Position numbers and translations under genes: made by a program. Source: Mikania micrantha (lineage: Eukaryota; Streptophyta; Magnoliopsida; Asterales; Asteraceae). Taken from it: a DNA stretch of 64,000 nt. The stretch lies in the NCBI GenBank assembly GCA_009363875.1, contig CM018694.1, forward strand, positions 2,294,001-2,358,000. Direction: 5' to 3'. Below the pieces are notes generated by a model. It did no database searches. It was not told where the DNA came from and saw nothing but the letters and a program-made list of their open reading frames with translations. Positions 57,384-64,000 of the stretch are shown here, piece by piece (the stretch's first letter is position 1; the number at the start of each line of letters is the position of its first letter).

Positions 57384-58017
57384 AGTATTGACTGCATGCA
57401 TTGGGAATGGAAAAATTGCCTACTGCTTGGGCCGGACAATGTGCAGGTAAGCGACAAATCAACAATCATTTTGGAAGCCATTGCATCATATGACTTATTG
57501 ATATGGCACACATTCTTTAGAACACCAAGTACATGAAATCACATTAATGTCCTCCATCGTTCTCCTTTGTGAAGTCAATATCTTCTCCAAAGTTGCGGAA
57601 ACACGAGTTATTTGCTCAACATCAAGAGGCCGCTAGAAAAGATGTTGAACGAGCATTTGGAGTTACACAAGGTCGTTTTCCATTTCTACGACACCCATGT
57701 CATGTGTGGGAGAAAGATATGATAGGGTAAAATTATGATCGCATGTATTATCATGCATAACATGATCGTTGAGGATGAACGAGACTCGTACCTTAACTAT
57801 TACGACCCATCCGAATTTTTAAAAGACAGTCCTCAAAATCGGTGTCGAAGAAGCTCTACTCAGGAAGACGAGCAACCTTTTTAATAGTATACTCAACGAT
57901 TTGGAAACTTATTTAGTTATATAACCAATAGGGAACAACTTCGCAATAGAGAAGCTCATCCCGCTTTAAAAAACGATTTGATTGAGCACATATGACAACA
58001 ACTTTGTAACGATGAAT
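57384..58017 (+). pseudogene. PIF/Harbinger transposase, main part
   Basis: It opens with SIDCMHWEWKNC, the block with the first catalytic Asp, then a shifted stretch, IILEAIASYDLLIWHTFF, a deletion, and pieces corresponding to KSISSPKLRKHELFAQHQ, DVERAFGVTQGRFPFL and MIVEDERDSYLNYYD in different frames. Several stops and frameshifts. Together with 41165-41312 it forms one gene split by LTR B. Confidence 0.82.
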
Positions 58018-58442
58018 AATTATGTAGCTTAAATTATTTGTAATTTTACTTTATATTTTATGCCATGATTGTAATTTAGTTTATCTATTTAATTAAGTAT
58101 GTTTGATATTTTTGTAATATTTTATTTATTTTTTAAAATAAAATTTTAATTTTTATAAATAAAATAATTATTTTATTTATCTTTTTAACAACTTTTTATA
58201 AAAATTAAAAATCATAAATTATATTTATTTAATAAAAAATAGTAAAGATTGAATTATTAATGAGAGTAAAAAAATGTTTAGGTTCAATTGGGTCGTATAG
58301 ATAGAAGAAAGAGAAATTAATTTTTTATTAAAGATTGGGTTGTCAATAAGAGTAAAAGCTGGGTTTGATTAGGTTGTGTGAAGAAAGAGAGATAAACTAA
58401 CTATTTATTAAAGGTTGAGTTTGATTGAATTGTGAATAAGAA
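58018..58442. repeat. AT-rich PIF flank with GGTTGNNTTTGATT-type repeats
   Basis: Non-coding. Three diverged units near 58240, 58338 and 58415 contain AAAGATTGGGTTG or AAAGGTTGAGTTTG and a GAAAGAGA stretch, like the region after the other PIF piece at about 39600. Confidence 0.4.
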
Positions 58443-58754
58443 TCTTTCTAAACTAATAAAGGAGTATATTTAGGTGACACTTGTCAAGTTTTTAGCATAT
58501 CAAAATTTTTATTTTCCCGCCTATTACTTGACCCAAAACTAATTTTTACACGAATCTTTGTATACCCAAATAAACACGCCTTATTTTATGCTTTCAATAA
58601 ATTAAACGCAAACTCTAATTCTTGTATTAGGTGGTTTTTCACTTTTATGATTTTTTTCTTTGTAAAAGATTACCTCATTAACGATTGTATACATATTTAA
58701 AAATTTAATGATTCTTACTACCCAACCCGTTTAATATACGGGTTTCTAGGCTAG
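58443..58754 (+). mobile_element. Small non-autonomous Helitron (312 bp)
   Basis: It starts TCTTTCTAAACTAATAAAGG after an A and ends TCTAGGCTAG before a T, as expected for insertion between A and T with a CTRR 3' end. A 7-bp hairpin (AACCCGT, loop TTAATAT, ACGGGTT; 58724-58744) lies 10 bases from the 3' end. No target duplication, as expected. No coding capacity. Confidence 0.8.
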
Positions 58755-58933
58755 TGCTCTAATAAAAAGTCGGGTCAGGTTTGGTTGGGGTCGGGTCAGT
58801 GTTGTGGGTAGTCTAAAGGTGGGCAGAAAGAACGTAACACCAGGCACCAGGGTCTAAAGGAAGGACGCTTTCGATTCACAGACAAATCCAACGCCACTTC
58901 CGTACTAATCACTCCTCCGTCTTCCTTCATCCG

Positions 58934-59410
58934 ATGAAGCGAGGGTTGGAATCAATCGAAATATCAGACGACGAATGGTCGAACCACGATTTCGATTCCT
59001 CCAGAATCCTCAACAAACCACCCCCCATCGAGTCTTTCGCTTTCCGGCCTGGAGCCAGAACGTCCAACTCCAAAACGCCCTCCGACTCCTCCGACTCCTC
59101 CGACTGCGTTGAAATCATCAACCACCATGCACCTGAGAATCTGGAGGACGACGACTTTGGAGAGCCTCCGTCGACCTCGATTGCTACCCGTGGACGGAGG
59201 TTTGTGATTGATGACGATGATGAAGATGATGCGGTTGATTTTGATGCAGAGAATGAAGAGATGGAGTTGAGTGATGATGTTGTTGGAAAAGCGTTGCACA
59301 AATGTGCCAAGATATCGGCTGAACTGCGGAGTGAGCTGTACGGATCGTCTGTTCATGCTTGCGACCGCTATGCTGAAGTTGACGCTTCGTCTATCAGAAT
59401 CGTTACTCAT
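58934..59410 (+). CDS. CHR19: SNF2 chromatin remodeler like CHR19/ETL1, exon 1
   Basis: The ATG opens MKRGLESIEISDDEWSNHDF, very close to the start of Arabidopsis CHR19 as I recall it (Lys-Arg start, a SDDEW-type motif, IESFAFRPG). An acidic Ser/Asp-rich stretch follows, then RRFVIDDDDEDD and VVGKALHKCAKISAELRSEL. The 159 codons end at His before a GT donor at 59411 (phase 0). The family are single-polypeptide SWI2/SNF2 ATPases related to SMARCAD1, acting in the nucleus on chromatin. The 5' flank is short: the Helitron ends 179 bp upstream. This is the only host gene I recognise in the window. Confidence 0.85.
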
Positions 59411-59582
59411 GTCAGTTCCTCTCTCTTTTTTTTTCTCCTGTCACTCCTGAGTTTGTTTAAATTTGTACTGGTTTACACTAATTTTTGATTTCATGGAATG
59501 GATGTTAGCAGCATAATATGCTTCCCCTTTGTAAAAAAATATGGAAACCTTTAATCTTTCAAACCTATATTGAATGTTGTAG

Positions 59583-59700
59583 GATGATATATGTGAAGCA
59601 TGTGGAACTGGGAATTTGGGATTTCAGCCTCTTTTGAAACCATACCAGCTTGTTGGCGTCAATTTCCTCATGCTTTTGTACAGGAAGAAAGTTGCAGGAG
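59583..59700 (+). CDS. CHR19: CHR19-like remodeler, exon 2 (gene continues or is truncated)
   Basis: After a 172-bp intron ending TTGTAG, the frame continues DDICEACGTGNLGFQPLLKP, YQLVGVNFLMLLYRKKVAGG, the lead-in to the SNF2 ATPase domain. The exon ends GCAGGAG before GTATCT (phase 1). The next exon should carry the helicase motif I (DEMGLGKT); I find no such sequence in the remaining 4.3 kb. Either the second intron is longer than the window or the gene is broken here. Confidence 0.82.
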
Positions 59701-60584
59701 GTATCTGCTTCAACCAGTTCATATCTTGCGTATTGTGGAAATCTATGTTATTCAAGAAAATTTTGACCATATCACACTAAATGAACATACAAGACAAGTT
59801 ATATATATTAATAACTTTAGGAACCCACATGCATGGTAAACCCCAGGGTCCCCCAATGCCCGACTAATTAAGAGGAACAAGTAAAGCGCGGCCGTAAGCA
59901 ACCGGGTCGGTAGCCTCCAAGTAAAATTGCTCTAAAACTTGAGACAATTCATTGTCTCTCCTTTACTCTAAATCACTACACCACTTCCTTGGTGGTTAGG
60001 TTTTAACTATTTGATAAGGTTGAGCCAGTTTTGAGAGAGATGGTGTGTTACATACACACATGGCATACTAAGGACATGGGATAGGCATTATCAATTTATC
60101 ATGAGTTGTTTATGTGTTCAAAGTCACACACATATGTTACCAATGATTTTCATCTACACAATTTGTTGACAAGTAGCCAAGTTTGAATCCTGGGCATCAG
60201 ATCAATTAGTTTGTATTGCCTCTTTAAAATCACTAATAATTATCTTCGTTGAAAATAATCAAATAATAAGTTTCAAGGCCTGCTAGATATTATATTTTCC
60301 CTTCTTCATCTATAAGATGTCTATGAACCATGTACATGTTGTATCGGAGGCCTTGAATACTTACGTTTGCACTCTCGATCCTAATCATACTTATGTAATA
60401 TGTTCATAGAACTTTATGGTCCTTTTAGTTACCACTGTCTTCTCATTAATTATCCGAAAAGCACATTAAAGCTCCCACTGTAACAAATTACCGAATTTGT
60501 GGATCCTGAGTACAAACACTCCTTTGAAGCAAGAAATCATATGAAGAAACTTTAACAACTAGAACTCTTTTCTTTTAACCATTG
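59701..60584. other. Presumed intron 2, first part
   Basis: AT-rich, with no exon recognised and no repeat structure that I can name. Confidence 0.45.
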
Positions 60585-60765
60585 TCATTTAGGAACCCTA
60601 GTTGAAACACAACCCGTGCTCCCACTGTCACGAAATCCTCTGATTGGTTTTCCTGATCCCTTGTATGCTTGTTCATCTTGAATCTGCACTTTGGCTCTAG
60701 GTTCCTCTCTTGCCAAGGTCATTCTCTTCTGCCCATGAGATATTGTGATCCAGACTTTATCTTTC
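60585..60765 (-). pseudogene. Old copia remnant
   Basis: The minus strand gives QKDKVWITISHGQKRMTLAR, EEPRAKVQIQDEQAY and RGFRDSGSTGCVSTRVPK. A similar DSGSIRSVRTQLG occurs at about 63200-63290, so both are pieces of one copia family. The exact domain is not identified. Confidence 0.45.
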
Positions 60766-60779
60766 TGAACTGGGACAAT

Positions 60780-61091
60780 AACAACAACAACAACAACCTT
60801 ACCCAGTATATTCCCACTTTTCGTAGGGTCTGGGGGGAAGGATAGATACAAACCTTACCCCTATCCCAATTGGGATAAATAGGCTGCTCTGAAAGAGTCC
60901 CCAGCTCAAAGTTATCGTTTGAAGTTGATCATCCCAACGATTTTAACGTTATTTTCACAAAATAATTAAAATAACGTTAAAATTAGTGCACTTTTACTTT
61001 TGCCCTTTAAGAGCCCGCACATATATACATTATATGCATGCACCGTAAATGGGGCGCACACATAAAATTAGTGCACTTTTCCTTTTACTTT
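60780..61091 (-). mobile_element. SINE-like retroposon with 14-bp target duplication
   Basis: TGAACTGGGACAAT (60766-60779) and TGAACCGGGACAAT (61092-61105) flank a 312-bp insertion and match at 13 of 14 bases. On the minus strand it ends in (TTG)n (60780-60798) preceded by a GGTAAGGTTTGTATCTATCC and CCCAGACCCTACGAAAAGTG region, like the conserved 3' part of the tobacco TS / plant SINE group. The 5' part is unusual and holds a repeat of GTGCACTAATTTT. It interrupts copia remnants. Confidence 0.65.
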
Positions 61092-61261
61092 TGAACCGGG
61101 ACAATCATTCCCTTAAATGATATCTCAACCATATACAATAATTTTTTCTTGTTTACTCGAGATATTTCCGTATTTCCCTTTAACAAGTCTTTCCATTCCC
61201 ATTTCTAAACTTAAGTTCATGCTTGTGTTTATTCTACTATCCAACATAAACCAACTTTTTT

Positions 61262-62069
61262 TTCAAGCTTGGAATTACCCTGACATCCTTCAGAGTCAAT
61301 GAACCGGCTGGAGTCTTTAAATCTATGTCACTGATGTCCTTAACATCAAGAATTTCATTGTTAGCCAAAGTCATCAAATTTCCAGATTCTTCAATCCTTC
61401 AATGTTGTTGGTAGTATGAACCGAAGCACCGTAATCCATAACTCAAAAATCAACACTGCTCTTAACACCTAGGGTCAAAGAATCATCATCTGTGTCGTAT
61501 ACTGTATCATTAACTTCCTTTGGTTTTGGACATTGATTTTTGAAATATCCTATCTCCTTGCAATTCCAACTAACTACATCCTTACGAGATTTAGACTGAC
61601 TTCTTTCCTGTTCTTGCTTTCGCTACCTGCTACCTCTGTTTTTCCTTTACCAACATATAGTAGTTCACTCTATGATTCATTTGAACTTCTTCATTTGATG
61701 TCTTCGCCTAGAAATAATCATGAATCTCCTCAAAAGTAAACTTGCTGACTAAACTATTAATCATTGTAAGTGTTTCAGACCAGCTATCAAGCAATGAAGA
61801 TTAGTAGTAAGGCCTGAATCTTATCCTTAAATTTGATTTCCACTTACACAAGTCTTGACAAAATCAAATTCAATTTGTTGATGTGCTCTGTAACTGAATC
61901 ACCCTCTTGTATCTTGGTATTCACAAGCTCTCGGATTAGATAAACCTTATTTGTTGCTAAAGGCTTCTCGTACATTTTGGATAGTGCCTCCTTCACACCA
62001 CTTATATTCTTCAACAACAACATGATCACTGCCTTAGCCTCTTTTTTTCATCTTTTTCCAATCTACTTG
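61262..62069 (-). pseudogene. Old copia gag and protease fragment (element H)
   Basis: On the minus strand: KNISGVKEALSKMYEKPLAT and KIQEGDSVTEHINKLNLILS (UBN2-type gag), a degenerate knuckle (NCKEIGYFKNQCPKPK), and VMDYGASVHTTNNIE, a protease site where the usual Ser after Asp is Tyr. Several stops and frameshifts. The gag continues at 62502-62592, beyond a small LTR insertion. Confidence 0.7.
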
Positions 62070-62074
62070 GTAAC

Positions 62075-62496
62075 TGTAAACGTAACTAAATTGCCTGATT
62101 TCTTTATTCCAATATTTCCACATATATAGGATTACAAATCATATCTTCTATTTACAAATAAGATATAATCTATAATACAAAATGATCCTACACAAAAATA
62201 ATCCTATTCAAATATATATATATCGGTATCAATTATACCCCCGCAGTCGAAACAGGAGGCTCTCGGATGTTGAGACTGGACCGAAAATGATCGAGCTGGA
62301 CGTGTGGTAAGACTTTGGTGAAGATATCTGCTATTTGTAAACGTAATTGAATTGCCTGATTTCGTTATTCCAATATTTCCACATATATAGGATTACAATT
62401 CATATCTTCTATTTACAGATAAGATATAATTTATAATACAAAATGATCCTATACAAAAGTAGTCCTATTCATATATATATATATTGGTATCTATTA
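62075..62496 (-). mobile_element. 422-bp mini copia: two short LTRs with ~104 bp between
   Basis: Direct repeats at 62075-62231 (157 bp) and 62336-62496 (161 bp) are about 90% alike. The target duplication is GTAAC (62070-62074, 62497-62501). The middle piece, on the minus strand, encodes IFTKVLPHVQLDHF and SLNIREPPVSTAG, the very C-terminus of a copia polyprotein, followed by a GGGGG polypurine tract. Nearly all of gag-pol is therefore deleted. The right LTR end (TCTATTA) is imperfect. Confidence 0.72.
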
Positions 62497-62501
62497 GTAA
62501 C

Positions 62502-62592
62502 ATCTTTTTCTAGTTTCTTACCCTCTAACACTGCATCCAAGTCTTTCTGATATGTTAGTGCCTCAATCTACATCTTCCACCAACCAAATTAT
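62502..62592 (-). pseudogene. Copia H gag, upstream part
   Basis: The minus strand reads ALTYQKDLDAVLEGKKLEKD, joining the gag piece at 62069 across the mini-LTR insertion. It stops where a further LTR starts at 62594. Confidence 0.55.
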
Positions 62593-62593
62593 T

Positions 62594-62870
62594 GTTGGGG
62601 TTATCACACACACACTAACACACACACAGAGGAAAAAGCGATAAACGACACGAGATTTAAGGTGGTTCGGTCAGAGTGACCTACGCCCACGGGCTACAAC
62701 TAGGTATTTTATTATTATGCACAATACGAAGATTACAATAACATGATTAGGGTATATATAGAGATACAATTAGGTAAACCAATAAACGGATCGGGCTTAG
62801 GGCCGACTGCCCTAATTTGCCCCAAGGCCTACGTAAGCCTAATAATCTTCCACTCGGAGACCTTGCGATA
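62594..62870 (-). mobile_element. Copia LTR fragment
   Basis: It begins TGTTGGGGTTATCACACACA and contains AAGGTGGTTCGGTCAGAGTG and CCTACGCCCACGGGCTACAA, sequences typical of many plant copia LTRs. The minus strand has CTATATATACCC, a TATA box. The right end is not clear. Confidence 0.5.
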
Positions 62871-63349
62871 GAATCAAGCCCGCCATCCAAGGCACACAGC
62901 AACCCCATCATGCAGTAACTTCAGTAATCTTTAAAACATACAGGAACAGAAGTCTTCCAGATACAATTCCCAAGAACAAACCAAACTTCAAACCATGTAT
63001 CTTCGATCAACAATTACACTAGCTGCAACGACCTTTCTCATCAGTAACTTGAAAGGACCATTAAGGCCTCAGAAGGCCCTAACTCAGTCATAACAGACCA
63101 TGTTTTCTCATCCTCAATCCCAACCGATTCCTATAGACTCGAACCATTAAATACAGGGGTCCTTAGAGGAACACTCCCCACTAATAGCAACTTCCCAGGA
63201 GAGATTTCATTCGGTTTCCTGGTCTTCTGAACCCAACGTCGACTTCCTAACTGTGTCCGAACACTCCTTATGCTCCCACTGTCACGAAAATCCCGTCTAT
63301 GTTCAGACCTTCGAATATGCTTAAGCTGATTACTGGAGCCCATAGTCCT
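62871..63349 (-). pseudogene. Decayed copia internal sequence
   Basis: Short minus-strand stretches (DFRDSGSIRSVRTQLG, QKTRKPNEISPGKLLLVGS) are similar in part to 60585-60765. I cannot place them in a domain. Confidence 0.35.
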
Positions 63350-63715
63350 TTGCTGTAAACTGAACTCTTTTAACTCTCAAATCTACGAGCCCGACTTTGG
63401 CATTCGTCTTAAAAGGGTTAGTCACATCCCTAGACGGAACAGGCATCAAATACAGCGACCCAGTCTTCAAACCTTTGGCAATCACAAGATTCTTCTTCAC
63501 GACCTTCCACGTTCCACTACCAAACCTTGTTCATCCAAGTGCCCAACGGAGATCAACTTCATTTCAAGCCTCGTAACTCTGACATTACACTAAGTCCAAG
63601 TAGTACCCAAAGTGGTGACAAGATCCAAATCCTCCATGCCAGTCTCATCAAGAACTTCGCCATTTTCAAGCCTAACTTTACCAAAATCACCTTCTTTAAT
63701 ATTCCGCACATGGTT
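63350..63715 (-). pseudogene. Copia protease to GAG-pre-integrase fragment
   Basis: The minus strand gives GDFGKVRLENGEVLDETGME, LISVGHLDEQGLVVERG, then IAKGLKTGSLYLMPVPSRDV. These are the blocks that join protease and integrase in Ty1/copia polyproteins. Stops interrupt the frame. Confidence 0.62.
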
Positions 63716-64000
63716 GTAGAAGTCGCTAGGTGCTAGTCGGGCGGCGAGGTACCGCCTAGGGATTAATCGGCGCTAGGTGGATTGGAATTTTTATATGTAA
63801 TTTTACAAATATATATTATATACACACATCAATATCAATAATTTAATATAATATTTCAAATAATTTAAAAAATAAACTTAAAAATACTAAGTCAAATATT
63901 TCAAAGTTCAAACTTAAACACCAAGTTCGAAGTTTAGAGTTAAATTTCGATGTTAAGTGGCTGGATTCGATGTTTTAGAGACATATTCAGGATTTTGGGT
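63716..64000. other. GC-rich transposon-like terminus followed by AT-rich DNA
   Basis: GTGCTAGTCGGGCGGCGAGG and GCCTAGGGATTAATCGGCGC at 63731-63775 form a repetitive CTAG/GGCG pattern found in many plant repeats. It runs into AT-rich sequence at the window end. Class not identified. Confidence 0.3.

Noticed and set aside
58927..59410. Minus-strand open frames opposite CHR19 exon 1
   Set aside because: They mirror the Ser/Asp-rich coding strand; the + strand has the recognisable protein and splice sites.
60170..60215. B-box-like TTTGAATCCTGGGC as a tRNA or SINE promoter
   Set aside because: No matching A box at the right distance and no tRNA fold.
1..64000. Integrated pararetrovirus (caulimovirid)
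   Set aside because: All reverse-transcriptase regions belong to Ty1/copia or Ty3/gypsy elements with LTRs, primer sites and integrase; no movement-protein domain was seen.

Overview
The window looks like plant nuclear DNA, probably from the daisy family (Asteraceae). It is gene-poor, with Ty3/gypsy chromoviruses, SIRE-type Ty1/copia elements, PIF/Harbinger debris, a small Helitron and a SINE-like retroposon inserted into one another. The family assignment is inference, resting on the style of the elements (very long gypsy LTRs, the TTTCGGGACGAAATTT polypurine-tract region, SIRE copia with an extra 3' gene). The only host gene I can support is the 5' end of a SNF2 chromatin remodeler resembling Arabidopsis CHR19/ETL1 (58934-59700, + strand).

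Layout, left to right. 1-3483: 3' end of a + strand gypsy chromovirus (integrase, chromodomain, 3' LTR). 3484-7021: non-coding debris, a copia LTR, a copia gag fragment and a gypsy gag fragment. 7022-25086: one about 4.5 kb gypsy 5' LTR (LTR C), split by a 13.5 kb copia (copia A, 9146-22651, 5-bp target duplication TTTTC, LTRs differing at 2 of 490 sites). 25087-36190: another gypsy LTR (LTR D), split by a 7.9 kb deleted relative of copia A (copia B, 26527-34435, duplication GAAAC). 36197-38121: 3' end of a + strand copia (F) with a diverged version of the extra gene. 38122-41312: gypsy LTR end and PIF/Harbinger remains. 41313-57378: a solo-type gypsy LTR (LTR B) inside a PIF transposase gene, itself holding a degraded gypsy element (G, 44590-57106). 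57379-58442: rest of that PIF gene and flank. 58443-58754: Helitron. 58934-59700: the host gene. 59701-64000: probably its second intron, full of old minus-strand copia pieces, a SINE-like insertion and a 422-bp mini-LTR element.

The most interesting material is in copia A. Besides gag and pol it carries a third gene of 1,092 codons on the same strand, with two nuclear-localisation-like basic patches, a coiled coil and two globular ends, and no visible signal peptide or membrane segment. A strong plant 3' splice-site signature ends two bases before its ATG, suggesting a spliced subgenomic mRNA. Dense clusters of CGAACC/GGTTCG occur in the LTR just upstream of the TATA box, in the leader before gag, and in the spacer before the third gene. 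Other LTRs here carry their own clusters of short palindromic motifs: CGAATG/CATTCG, GGCCGAAT, ATCGATAC, CGCGGTACGCG, and a 29-bp array of bZIP-type TGASTCA sites. These element-specific clusters, one of them shared between a gypsy LTR and an unrelated copia, are the signal I would follow first.
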